18,331 nt of DNA from contig DLLB01000046.1 in the NCBI GenBank assembly GCA_002477905.1, positions 1 through 18,331 on the forward strand, read 5' to 3'. The translations under genes were made by a program, and so were the position numbers. Within the stretch, counting starts at the first letter, position 1, and each line of letters opens with the position of its first letter. This DNA comes from Clostridiales bacterium UBA7573 (lineage in GTDB: Bacteria; Bacillota; Clostridia; Oscillospirales; CAG-272). Positions 8,670 through 15,500 of the stretch are shown here, one piece after another. Under the pieces are notes generated by a model. The model did not search any database. It was not told the DNA's origin and saw only the letters and a list, made by a program, of their open reading frames with translations.

Positions 8670-9801
8670 GCGTCTTGTTCTCCTTGGGGTTCCCGTTCTC
8701 AGACGGGAATGGTTCGGTTGGCACGCCGGAATCAGCATCTGCGTGCGGCGTTTGCATTTGTGCCCGCCGAAGCTGTCCGCAGGAGGCATTGATATCCGGA
8801 CCAAGCCGCCGCCTTACGGTGGCGTTGATTTTCCGTGCGGAGAGCGCTTGCGCGAATGCTTCTACCTGCTTTGCGTCACTGTGGGAAAAAGGACGCTCTG
8901 CCACTTCATTCAAGGGAATGAGATTGACATGAAGCGGCATGGTGGACGGCAGATACCGATGCAGTGTGTCTGCCAGGATATTTGCCTGTCGGATGGTGTC
9001 GTTCTTTCCGGCGATCAGGGTATATTCAAAGGAAATCCGCCGACCGGTTGCTTCAAAATAGGCACGGCAGGCAGTGAGTAATTGTGCGATGTTCCATTTC
9101 TGATTGATCGGCATCAGTGCGCCGCGTTCCGCATCCGTTGCGGCGTGCAGAGAAATAGAAAGCGTAATGGGAAACTGTTCTTTGGCAAGATCGTAAATGC
9201 GGTTGACAACGCCGCAGGTGGAAAGGGAGATGTGGCGATAGCCGATTTGAATGCCGGCAGGATCGCCGACCAGTCGTAGAAAACGGATCACATTGTCATA
9301 ATTGTCCAATGGTTCTCCAATGCCCATCATGACAATGTTGGAAATACGAAGTCCACTGTCATTTTGCGCGATCAGCACCTGCCCTAAAATTTCAGAAGCG
9401 GCAAGATCGCGGATTTTTCCGCCGAGTGTGGACGCGCAAAAACGGCAGCCCATCCGGCACCCGACCTGACTGGATACGCAGATCGTATTGCCGTGATGAT
9501 ACTGCATCACCACACTTTCCACACTTTCTCCGTCGTGTAACGTGAACAGATATTTGATGGTGCCGTCGATCTTGCTGACCAGTTTCTTTTCGACTGTGGG
9601 AAACGGCGCATAGGCGCAGTCATTCAGTTTTTCGCGTAACGCGCGGGGCAGATTGGTCATGCCGGCAAATCCGATCCCGCGGTGAAACCAGGAAAATACC
9701 TGCCCGGCGCGGAAAGCCGGTTCGCCGTGTGCCTGAAAAAACGCGGTCAATTCCGCGGGAGTGAGGGATAAAAGATCGGTTTTGCTTGGCGAGTCTATCA
9801 T
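8656..9801 (-). CDS. rlmN: Dual-specificity RNA methyltransferase RlmN
   Basis: Radical SAM enzyme that methylates C2 of A2503 in 23S rRNA and, in many bacteria, A37 of some tRNAs. The 381 residues carry the iron-sulfur cluster motif CRMGCRFC (Cys115, Cys119, Cys122) and the GIGEPL SAM-contact motif near 160. The C-terminal catalytic cysteine is in ASCGQLR (Cys341, equivalent to Cys355 of E. coli). The ATG at 9799-9801 is preferred because AAAGGAA sits 6 bases upstream; an in-frame TTG at 9840 has no ribosome binding site. The core normally ends close to GQLR, but here a polar tail of 36 residues rich in Pro, Glu, Asn and Lys continues. Its last codons overlap the next gene. The pairing with a pseudouridine synthase makes this an rRNA-modification unit. 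Confidence 0.96.
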   Translation of the reverse strand: MIDSPSKTDLLSLTPAELTAFFQAHGEPAFRAGQVFSWFHRGIGFAGMTNLPRALREKLNDCAYAPFPTVEKKLVSKIDGTIKYLFTLHDGESVESVVMQYHHGNTICVSSQVGCRMGCRFCASTLGGKIRDLAASEILGQVLIAQNDSGLRISNIVMMGIGEPLDNYDNVIRFLRLVGDPAGIQIGYRHISLSTCGVVNRIYDLAKEQFPITLSISLHAATDAERGALMPINQKWNIAQLLTACRAYFEATGRRISFEYTLIAGKNDTIRQANILADTLHRYLPSTMPLHVNLIPLNEVAERPFSHSDAKQVEAFAQALSARKINATVRRRLGPDINASCGQLRRAQMQTPHADADSGVPTEPFPSENGNPKENKTHALR

Positions 9802-9967
9802 GATTGGTTCCTTTGTAGATTGGCGTATATTTTTGCGCAAGCAAAAGAAAGGCTGAACGTGCGGAAGAACGCGCTACGGCGGCGTTGCGCCGACGTTTTT
9901 CTTTTGCCTACGGAATGGGACTGCGGCGTATCTTGTAGCATGGAGACTGCGGACAATCTCCACTGAA

Positions 9968-9996
9968 ATTATAACATAGCCGTGCCGGAAAAGCAA
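9968..9996 (-). promoter_or_regulatory. Probable rlmN promoter
   Basis: Minus-strand TATAAT at 9968-9973 with TTGCTT at 9991-9996, spacer 17 bases. The -10 is perfect and the -35 is weak (TTG only). Transcription from here gives a leader of about 160 bases before rlmN. Confidence 0.5.
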
Positions 9997-10099
9997 GTCC
10001 CATTGCCAAATCCGCAAAGCAAAATTGCAAAAAAATCAGAGATTTCGTGAATATTGCCGGAAAAATGGATTTTTCACCGATGGATTTTTTGAAAAATGA

Positions 10100-10128
10100 T
10101 TGACAAAAGAAGCCGGATATGTTATACT
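10100..10128 (+). promoter_or_regulatory. Strong sigma-A promoter of the HPr-like gene
   Basis: TTGACA (10100-10105), a 17-base spacer and TATACT (10123-10128) make a near-consensus promoter. An A/T-rich segment lies immediately upstream, which would favour strong expression. The leader is short, about 26 bases. Confidence 0.9.
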
Positions 10129-10160
10129 GAACACAATCTGAGAAATGGGAGGAAAAAACT

Positions 10161-10391
10161 ATGAGAACCGCACAGATCCGTTTGGAATCCATTCAGGATG
10201 TACGTAAATTCGTGGACATCGTAACCCGTTACGATATGGAAGTCGATCTCTCGGAGGGACGCTATGTGGTGGACGCCAAGTCCATTATGGGCATTTTCAG
10301 CCTTGATCTGATGAAGCCGATTACGTTGACGGCACAGGGTGAGAACACCGACGCGTTGTTTGCCGACCTTGCACCGTTTATCATTGCCTGA
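10161..10391 (+). CDS. HPr-family protein lacking the catalytic histidine (Crh-like)
   Basis: Small protein of 76 residues with the HPr fold signature. AKSIMGIFSLDLMKPITLTAQGE at 39-61 matches the region around the regulatory serine of HPr (KSIMGVMSL), so Ser41 corresponds to Ser46. The N-terminal part should carry the phosphorelay histidine in a GLHARP motif near residue 15, but here it reads SIQDVRKFVDIVTRY with no histidine. In fact no histidine occurs anywhere in the protein. It therefore cannot act as a classical PTS phosphocarrier. In Bacillus, Crh shows the same loss and works only in carbon catabolite regulation after serine phosphorylation by HPr kinase. A comparable regulatory role is an inference here. 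The GGGAGG ribosome binding site lies 8 bases before the ATG. The gene is a single transcription unit with its own promoter and terminator. Confidence 0.88.
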   Translation: MRTAQIRLESIQDVRKFVDIVTRYDMEVDLSEGRYVVDAKSIMGIFSLDLMKPITLTAQGENTDALFADLAPFIIA

Positions 10392-10419
10392 TTTCTGAAG
10401 TATCCGCACTTCCAACAAG

Positions 10420-10448
10420 ATCTTCGCAAAGATTTGCGGGGATTTTTT
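10420..10448 (+). terminator. Intrinsic terminator after the HPr-like gene
   Basis: ATCTTCGCA (10420-10428) pairs with TGCGGGGAT (10435-10443), including two G-U pairs, followed by six Ts. It lies 28 bases after the stop codon. Confidence 0.75.
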
Positions 10449-10455
10449 GTTTTTT

Positions 10456-10500
10456 GAAAGATACAATTGAAAGAAAAGATACAATTGAAAGATACAACTA
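10456..10500 (+). repeat. Three tandem GATACAA repeats
   Basis: GATACAA occurs at 10460-10466, 10478-10484 and 10491-10497. The first two copies share the longer unit GATACAATTGAAAG, while the third ends GATACAAC. Spacing between copies is 18 and then 13 bases. They lie between the HPr-like terminator and a second hairpin, ahead of the carboxypeptidase gene. They could be regulator-binding sites or a slippage-derived tract. TTGAAA and TACAAT elements exist here, but at 20-base spacing, so a sigma-A promoter is not clear. Confidence 0.6.
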
Positions 10501-10540
10501 GAAAAGACGCGTTTTTCCCCCGCGCCTTTTCTGCTTTTTT
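10500..10540 (+). terminator. Second hairpin with T-tract ahead of the carboxypeptidase gene
   Basis: AGAAAAG-A-CGCG (10500-10511) pairs with CGCG-C-CTTTTCT (10521-10532), with one internal mismatch and a 9-base loop. The sequence then reads GCTTTTTT. It can be a backup terminator for the HPr-like gene. If transcription begins in the GATACAA repeats, it would instead be an attenuator-like element in the carboxypeptidase leader. Confidence 0.6.
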
Positions 10541-10599
10541 GCATAAACGTGCGTCGTGTTGCATAGGTTCTGTACAGAACAGAACGGAGGGAAACAGAT

Positions 10600-11748
10600 A
10601 TGAAACGGATGATCTGCCTGCTATTGTTATTCGGATTTTTTACGATGTGGATGACGGGAACGGCGTCTGCCGCCACTTTTTCCAAAGAGACGGACGCCAT
10701 CAGTGTGATCTTGATAGAAGCCTCGACCGGAAAGGTTTTGTATGAAAAAAACGCGGATGAAAAGCTCCCGCCCGCGTCCGTGACGAAAGTGATGACGATG
10801 CTGTTGACCATGGAAGCGATCGACTCCGGAAAAATTGCCCTGACCGACCTTGTAAGCGCAAGCGAGCATGCCGCGACCATGGGCGGCTCCCAGATCTATC
10901 TGAAGGTGGGGGAAACCATGACGGTGGAGGACCTTCTCAAATCCGTTGTGGTTTGCAGTGCCAATGATGCGGCAGTGGCGTTGGCAGAGCATATTTCGGG
11001 CAGTGAGGAGAGCTTCGTCGCCGCAATGAATGCCCGTGCAAAAGAACTGGGCATGGTCAATACGACCTTTGAAAATACCAATGGACTGGACGACACCACG
11101 CAAAACCATCTGACGACCGCGCGGGACATTGCCATTATGTCAGCGGAGTTGATTGAAAAGCACCCGAAAATCCTCACCTATTCGTCTATTTGGATGGATA
11201 CCATCCGCGCCGGCGCATTCGGACTGACCAATACCAATCGTCTGATCCGGTTTTACCACGGTGCAAACGGATTAAAGACCGGCTCCACCTCCCGCGCGAA
11301 ATTCTGCATCAGTGCATCTGCCAAGCGGGATGGACTGCAACTGATTGCGGTGATTATGGGCTCTCCCACGCGGGATACGCGCAATCAGGTGGCAAAGGAT
11401 CTTTTGGATTTCGGGTTTGCCAATTATGCGTATGCCACTTACGAGGCGGGAACCTTGGATCCGATTCCGGTAGAAGGAAGTCTGACGGATGCCTGCCCGC
11501 TTCAGTACGACGCATTTTCCGCTGTGCTGGAAAAAGGAGATCTGCCGGGGGTGAAGCAAACATTGGAACTACCGGAAAAACTGACGGCGCCCATTGCGCT
11601 GGGGCAACAGGTCGGTACGCTGACTTATACTGCCGCGGATGGCACCGTGCTTGGCACCGTCCCCGTCTGTGCTGCGCAAAGTGTGGAGCGCGTTTCTTTC
11701 TTCGGGTTGTTTTCGGAAATTTTGCGGCACTTTTTTTGTATGAAATGA
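10600..11748 (+). CDS. D-alanyl-D-alanine carboxypeptidase (DacA/DacF type)
   Basis: Exported penicillin-binding protein that trims the terminal D-alanine from peptidoglycan stem peptides. The 382 residues start with a signal peptide: basic MKR, a hydrophobic core to about residue 20, and ASA cleavage near 24. The S11 peptidase domain contains all three active-site motifs: SVTK with nucleophile Ser60 and Lys63, SAN at 120-122, and KTG at 226-228. A PBP5-C-like beta domain follows (about 255-350). The tail RVSFFGLFSEILRHFFCMK is the amphipathic membrane anchor typical of this class. CGGAGG lies 9 bases before the ATG. It stands alone between hairpins and pgi. Whether it is vegetative (DacA-like) or sporulation-linked (DacF/DacB-like) cannot be decided from sequence. 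I find no clear promoter close to the gene. Confidence 0.95.
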   Translation: MKRMICLLLLFGFFTMWMTGTASAATFSKETDAISVILIEASTGKVLYEKNADEKLPPASVTKVMTMLLTMEAIDSGKIALTDLVSASEHAATMGGSQIYLKVGETMTVEDLLKSVVVCSANDAAVALAEHISGSEESFVAAMNARAKELGMVNTTFENTNGLDDTTQNHLTTARDIAIMSAELIEKHPKILTYSSIWMDTIRAGAFGLTNTNRLIRFYHGANGLKTGSTSRAKFCISASAKRDGLQLIAVIMGSPTRDTRNQVAKDLLDFGFANYAYATYEAGTLDPIPVEGSLTDACPLQYDAFSAVLEKGDLPGVKQTLELPEKLTAPIALGQQVGTLTYTAADGTVLGTVPVCAAQSVERVSFFGLFSEILRHFFCMK

Positions 11749-11776
11749 CGGATTTTAAAAAAATCAAAGAATAGGC

Positions 11777-11805
11777 TTGCAAAATCCGAAAAAACGTAGT
11801 ACAAT
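11777..11805 (+). promoter_or_regulatory. pgi promoter
   Basis: TTGCAA (11777-11782) and TACAAT (11800-11805) are spaced by 17 bases, 46 bases before the pgi ATG. I see no solid terminator after the carboxypeptidase stop at 11748, so read-through could add to expression. Confidence 0.75.
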
Positions 11806-11850
11806 AAAAGTGAAAGAAGTTTTGGATAAAAATCACGGAGGAATCAAACC

Positions 11851-13185
11851 ATGGCACTCAGACTTTCAGATAAATATGTAAAAACTTACGTCACAAACGA
11901 CGATCTTCAGAATATCGCACCGGAGATTGCGGCGGCAGATAAACAGCTCCGCGACAAGAGCGGAGCAGGTTCCGATTTCCTCGGATGGGTGGATCTGCCG
12001 ATCGATTATGATAAAGCGGAATTTGCACGCATCAAGGCGGCGGCAAAGAAGATTCAGAACTCCTGCGATGTGTTTATCGTCATCGGCATCGGCGGCTCTT
12101 ATCTTGGCGCACGTGCCGCAATCGAATTCGTTCAGTCTCCGATCTACAACAATTTGAAGAAAGATACGCCGGATATTTATTTTGCCGGTAACACGATCAG
12201 TGCGACCTATATGGCGGAGTTGCTTTCCATCTGTGAGGGCAAAGATGTCTGCATCAATGTCATTTCCAAATCCGGCACCACCACGGAACCGGCGATCGCA
12301 TTCCGGATTTTCCGCGATCTTATCGAACAGAAATACGGCACAGAGGAAGCAAAAGAACGAATCTTTGTCACCACCGACCGCGCAAAGGGAACGCTGAAAG
12401 CGCTCTCCACGGAAAAGGGATACGAAACGTTTGTTGTACCGGATGATGTCGGAGGACGTTATTCCGTTCTGACCGCAGTCGGTTTGCTTCCGATTGCCGT
12501 TGCGGGAATTGATATTGATGAAATGATGGAGGGCGCCCGCATTGCCCGCGCGGCGTTGACGTCCGTAAAACTGGAGGAGAACGACGCGTATAAATACGCC
12601 GCGATCCGCAACATTTTGTATCGCAAGGGAAAAGCGATTGAGCTTTTGGTCGGATATGAACCCGCCCTTACCATGACCAACGAGTGGTGGAAACAGCTGT
12701 ACGGCGAGAGCGAGGGCAAAGATCACAAGGGCATTTTCCCGGCATCTGTCATTTTCTCTACGGATCTGCACTCCATGGGACAGTTTATTCAGGATGGTAC
12801 GCGCAATCTCTTTGAGACGGTGATCGACTTAAAGACCACCAAAGCGGAGACTTTGATCCCGTTTGATGAAAAGAATCCGGACGGCTTGAACTTCCTTGCG
12901 GGGAAATCCATGCATTATGTCAATCAGATGGCATATGCGGCAACCGCCATTTCCCATACGGACGGCGGCGTACCGAATATCATTTTGGAACTGGATTCCA
13001 GAAGTGCCTCGGATTTCGGTTATTTGGTGTATTTCTTTGAACTTGCCTGCGCGATCTCCGGCTATGTGCTGGGTGTGAATCCGTTCAATCAACCGGGTGT
13101 GGAAGGCTATAAAAATAATATGTACGCATTGCTCGGCAAGCCCGGTTATGAGGAACTGGGCGCCAAGCTGAAAGCCAGAATGTAA
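11851..13185 (+). CDS. pgi: Glucose-6-phosphate isomerase
   Basis: Interconverts glucose 6-phosphate and fructose 6-phosphate in glycolysis and gluconeogenesis. The 444 residues fit the compact Firmicute form. Visible family motifs include the phosphate-binding [12 protein letters not shown] near 80-91 and [11 protein letters not shown] near 138-148. [16 protein letters not shown] follows near 200-215, then [16 protein letters not shown] near 284-299 with the active-site acid/base glutamate region. Near the C-terminus is the signature [17 protein letters not shown] with the catalytic lysine. A CGGAGGAA ribosome binding site precedes the ATG at 11851. It has its own promoter and a weak terminator after it. 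No sign of truncation. Confidence 0.97.
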   Translation: MALRLSDKYVKTYVTNDDLQNIAPEIAAADKQLRDKSGAGSDFLGWVDLPIDYDKAEFARIKAAAKKIQNSCDVFIVIGIGGSYLGARAAIEFVQSPIYNNLKKDTPDIYFAGNTISATYMAELLSICEGKDVCINVISKSGTTTEPAIAFRIFRDLIEQKYGTEEAKERIFVTTDRAKGTLKALSTEKGYETFVVPDDVGGRYSVLTAVGLLPIAVAGIDIDEMMEGARIARAALTSVKLEENDAYKYAAIRNILYRKGKAIELLVGYEPALTMTNEWWKQLYGESEGKDHKGIFPASVIFSTDLHSMGQFIQDGTRNLFETVIDLKTTKAETLIPFDEKNPDGLNFLAGKSMHYVNQMAYAATAISHTDGGVPNIILELDSRSASDFGYLVYFFELACAISGYVLGVNPFNQPGVEGYKNNMYALLGKPGYEELGAKLKARM

Positions 13186-13198
13186 AAAACGGTCAATT

Positions 13199-13217
13199 CC
13201 GGCACAGTGCCGGTTTT
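13199..13217 (+). terminator. Short hairpin after pgi
   Basis: CCGGCA (13199-13204) and TGCCGG (13208-13213) form a 6-bp GC-rich stem with a 3-base loop followed by TTTTGC. It is a plausible but leaky terminator. The next gene starts 38 bases later and has no clear promoter of its own, so some read-through from pgi is expected. Confidence 0.5.
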
Positions 13218-13255
13218 GCATAGATCAAATTTTATTATGACGGAGGTACAAACCC

Positions 13256-13669
13256 ATGTTAACACTCATTGCAGGACTGAAAGGCAGCGGAAAAACCAAA
13301 TTACTGGTTGAGAGAGCCAATCAAGCGGTAGACACGACAAAGGGCTGCGTCGTCGTCATTGAACAGGGACCGAAACTGATGCATGAGATCAAGTATCAGG
13401 CAAGACTGGTCGATACGGACGAATACGGTGTATGTGGCGCAGATGCCTTGTACGGGCTTTTGGTCGGCACTTATGCAAGCAACCATGACGTGACGCATAT
13501 TTTCGTGGATTCCGCACTGAAGATCTGCGGTGGCGATATGAAAGCGTTTGGTTCGTTTATGACCAAAACGGGGGTACTTGCCGCAAAGCATAACATCCAG
13601 ATCTTTGTGACCGCTTCCTGTGAGGGCGGCACGCTTCCGGATGAAGCAAAGAAGTATCTGGTTTATTGA
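13256..13669 (+). CDS. Small P-loop NTPase-like protein, function unknown
   Basis: A 137-residue protein beginning almost directly with a Walker A motif, GLKGSGKT (7-14), after the strand MLTLIA. A likely Walker B is HIFVDS (about 82-87), and a third strand QIFVTAS (about 119-125) ends with a polar residue as in many P-loop folds. The core therefore looks like a minimal RecA/ASCE-like nucleotide-binding domain without added domains. Similar short proteins are often auto-annotated as PilT-like or generic ATP-binding proteins, but there is no evidence for pili here. CGGAGG lies 10 bases before the ATG. It follows pgi in the same direction and is closed by a strong terminator. The biological role is unknown, and nucleotide binding is inferred from the motif only. 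Confidence 0.85.
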   Translation: MLTLIAGLKGSGKTKLLVERANQAVDTTKGCVVVIEQGPKLMHEIKYQARLVDTDEYGVCGADALYGLLVGTYASNHDVTHIFVDSALKICGGDMKAFGSFMTKTGVLAAKHNIQIFVTASCEGGTLPDEAKKYLVY

Positions 13670-13709
13670 TCCGGTAACATCAGTTTTTGTTTTTCAGATT
13701 GTTCCTTTG

Positions 13710-13742
13710 GGGGACTGCGTATTTTATCGCAGTCCCCTTTTT
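13710..13742 (+). terminator. Strong intrinsic terminator after the P-loop gene
   Basis: GGGGACTGCG (13710-13719) pairs perfectly with CGCAGTCCCC (13728-13737) around an 8-base loop, followed by five Ts. Confidence 0.92.
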
Positions 13743-13751
13743 GTCTGTATG

Positions 13752-13780
13752 CACAGAAGATGGCTTTTACGCATAGGATG
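13752..13780 (+). promoter_or_regulatory. Sigma-K-like promoter of the cysteine-rich gene
   Basis: CACA (13752-13755), 16 bases, then CATAGGATG (13772-13780) matches the mother-cell sigma-K pattern mACm-N16-CATAnnnTA at every defined position except the last base (G for A). No sigma-A promoter is apparent between the preceding terminator and the gene. The motif is short and degenerate, so this is suggestive only. The -10 half would also suit sigma-E. Confidence 0.4.
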
Positions 13781-13848
13781 ATAACGGAAGACGCAGAGGT
13801 TCGTGCGGACTTCACGTCTTTTGGATTTGACTTGAGAGGAGAATACGC

Positions 13849-14652
13849 ATGACAGACAGAAATGCATCCTGCAGCAACCCGCGTGATCCGGTTTGTATTG
13901 ATTGCAACCGGGTTCTGGATAGTTGCCGGGATAAGGACTGCTTTGAAAATACAAGGGTGTATCTGACCGATTGCGGTCAGGATTTAATCGAAAAAACCAA
14001 CAATATCCGCGTAAAAGACGCGAAAATCGAATGGGCGCAGATCGCGGTCAACGATGTGCCGTTCAACGGTGGATTCTATCAGGTGACCATCCGCTATTAT
14101 ACAAAACTGTACTGTGAGGCGTGCGCATGCCTTGGAAAACCGCAGGAATTTGAAGGAATCGCAGTTTGCGAAAAGAAAGTCATTCTGTACGGAAGCGAAG
14201 GCAATGTCAGCGTGTTTAAGAGCGATCCCAACGAGAGCGGATTCTGCGCCGTACCGCCTTATGGTGAGGAAAAAGGAAGCAATCTGCCGATCGCAGTTTG
14301 CGAAGTTGCCTCTCCCGTGGTGCTGGATCTGAAAGTGGTGGAATACACGCATCCGTGTTGCTGCTGCTGTTGCATGGAAGAAATTCCGGACCGCATCAGC
14401 GATCATGTCAACGGTTCGCTTGTGGATTATGAAGAAGGCAAGCATCTGGTCGCGACGTTGGGATTCTTCTCGGTGGTACGGATTGAACGCCCCGGACAGT
14501 ATCTGGTCAATGCGGTGGAAAACAGCATTCCCGAAAAAGAATGTGTCATGACTACGGACGATCCGTGTGCGGTATTCCGTCGCATGGATTTCCCGGTCGG
14601 GGAATTTGCGCCGCCGCCGTTCCCGCAAAGAGGTTGCGGTTGCGGAAAGTAA
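13849..14652 (+). CDS. Cysteine-rich protein, possible spore-surface protein
   Basis: No enzyme motif is visible. The 267-residue product has 22 cysteines (about 8 percent), including CIDC near 16-19, CEACAC near 87-92, six consecutive cysteines at 170-175 and CGC at the C-terminus. The remainder is strand-rich: DAKIEWAQIAVNDVPFNGGF and QVTIRYYTKLYCEA in the first half, FFSVVRIERPGQYLVNA in the second. There is no signal peptide or membrane span, which suits an intracellularly assembled structure. I associate this architecture with a conserved uncharacterised protein of spore-forming Clostridia, from memory and not from a search. Together with the sigma-K-like promoter, a role in a disulfide-linked spore coat or exosporium is a reasonable inference; metal binding is the alternative. 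GAGAGGAG lies 7 bases before the ATG. It forms a single unit between two strong terminators. Confidence 0.85.
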   Translation: MTDRNASCSNPRDPVCIDCNRVLDSCRDKDCFENTRVYLTDCGQDLIEKTNNIRVKDAKIEWAQIAVNDVPFNGGFYQVTIRYYTKLYCEACACLGKPQEFEGIAVCEKKVILYGSEGNVSVFKSDPNESGFCAVPPYGEEKGSNLPIAVCEVASPVVLDLKVVEYTHPCCCCCCMEEIPDRISDHVNGSLVDYEEGKHLVATLGFFSVVRIERPGQYLVNAVENSIPEKECVMTTDDPCAVFRRMDFPVGEFAPPPFPQRGCGCGK

Positions 14653-14681
14653 CCGCGAAAACATCCGCGTCCTTGTCTGAA

Positions 14682-14713
14682 AAAAACGCCGCCCTGAGAG
14701 GGGCGGCGTTTTT
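14682..14713 (+). terminator. Intrinsic terminator after the cysteine-rich gene
   Basis: AAAAACGCCGCCC (14682-14694) pairs with GGGCGGCGTTTTT (14701-14713) around a 6-base loop, giving a 13-bp stem with a T-tract. It ends only 10 bases before the -35 box of the next promoter. Confidence 0.93.
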
Positions 14714-14723
14714 CTTTTGGGAA

Positions 14724-14752
14724 TTGACAAAATCCGTTGTTTGTGTTACAAT
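14724..14752 (+). promoter_or_regulatory. Sigma-A promoter of the ProX-like gene
   Basis: A perfect TTGACA (14724-14729), a 17-base spacer and TACAAT (14747-14752). The leader is about 27 bases. Confidence 0.9.
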
Positions 14753-14785
14753 CAAAACAAAAAACACACAAACAAGGAGATCGAG

Positions 14786-15355
14786 ATGTTGGAACTGGTG
14801 AACGGACGGCCGGCAGATCTTACGGGGAGACTTGCCAAAGAAATCGCGGTGTATGACCTGTTGGATGATTTGCAGATCCCGTATCAGCGGGTGGATCATG
14901 AGGCGGCATTTACAATGGAAGCCTGCGCGGCAGTAGACGCTGTGCTGGCGCCTGCCGTGATCTGTAAGAATCTGCTTTTGTGCAACGCACAGAAAACAAA
15001 TTTTTACTTGCTGATGATTCGGGAAGATAAAAAATTCAAAACCAAAGAACTGTCCGCGCAGATTCAGAGCGCCCGATTGTCTTTTGCACCGGAATCGTAT
15101 ATGGAGGAATTTCTGAACCTCACGCCGGGCTCGGTCAGCGTGATGGGACTGATGAACGATCGGGAGCATCGGGTGCAACTATTGATTGACGAAGATGTGT
15201 TAGCTGCCGAATGGTTCGGTTGTCACCCGTGCATCAACACCGCCAGTTTCAGGATGAAGGTGCGGGATCTGACCGAAAAATTCCTGCCTGCCGTGGGACA
15301 TACTTACCGTCCCGTAAAGTTAGTCGGGGAAGGATCCGCGATAGAACATTCATGA
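14786..15355 (+). CDS. ProX/YbaK-type aminoacyl-tRNA deacylase
   Basis: Free-standing editing domain that hydrolyses mischarged tRNA; ProX/PrdX members act mainly on Ala-tRNA-Pro. The 189 residues carry the family landmarks: the catalytic lysine Lys61 in CKNLLL, TPGSVSVMGL near 113-122, and GCHPCINTAS near 145-154, the conserved GxxP substrate-pocket loop. The frame is open upstream to 14717, but that would start inside the promoter. The ATG at 14786 is correct by its AAGGAGA (14774-14780) and its match to the family start. It is a single-gene unit with its own promoter and terminator. With lysS, rlmN and the pseudouridine synthase it adds to the translation genes here, though it is not in an operon with them. 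Substrate specificity is inferred from the family. Confidence 0.93.
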   Translation: MLELVNGRPADLTGRLAKEIAVYDLLDDLQIPYQRVDHEAAFTMEACAAVDAVLAPAVICKNLLLCNAQKTNFYLLMIREDKKFKTKELSAQIQSARLSFAPESYMEEFLNLTPGSVSVMGLMNDREHRVQLLIDEDVLAAEWFGCHPCINTASFRMKVRDLTEKFLPAVGHTYRPVKLVGEGSAIEHS

Positions 15356-15368
15356 TTTTTCTGGTGTG

Positions 15369-15400
15369 TGCCGCCGTTTTCAAACGGCGGCATTCTTTTT
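15369..15400 (+). terminator. Intrinsic terminator after the ProX-like gene
   Basis: TGCCGCCGTTT (15369-15379) pairs perfectly with AAACGGCGGCA (15382-15392), followed by TTCTTTTT. It lies 13 bases after the stop codon. A long plus-strand open frame that begins with GTG at 15368 starts inside this stem and is not taken as a gene. Confidence 0.92.
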
Positions 15401-15500
15401 GCGAAAATAGCGGGAGCGGAGAAGCGATCTTTGCGACCGGTATACAGAGGGAAAAGCACAGGAGAATCGTTTTCGATCCATTTTCCGCATGACAGGCAAT

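Larger units (their letters stand above)
9802..10160. other. Divergent intergenic region between rlmN and the HPr-like gene
   Basis: This 359-base region holds the rlmN promoter and leader on the minus strand and the HPr-like promoter on the plus strand. In the rlmN leader, CGGCG (9880-9884) and CGCCG (9888-9892) form a small GC hairpin. A minus-strand open frame of 47 codons starts at 9941 and ends in an ATGA overlap with rlmN. The segment 10020-10100 is AT-rich with two copies of ATGGATTTTT just before the -35 box. I see no known riboswitch. Confidence 0.5.

Noticed and set aside
9880..9904. GC hairpin followed by TTTTTCTTTT on the plus strand as a terminator
   Set aside because: No plus-strand gene lies upstream that it could terminate, and the stem is only 5 bp. 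It is more likely part of the rlmN leader.
11866..12771. A 301-codon minus-strand open frame opposite pgi
   Set aside because: Pgi is complete and well conserved on the plus strand; the antisense translation has no recognisable features.
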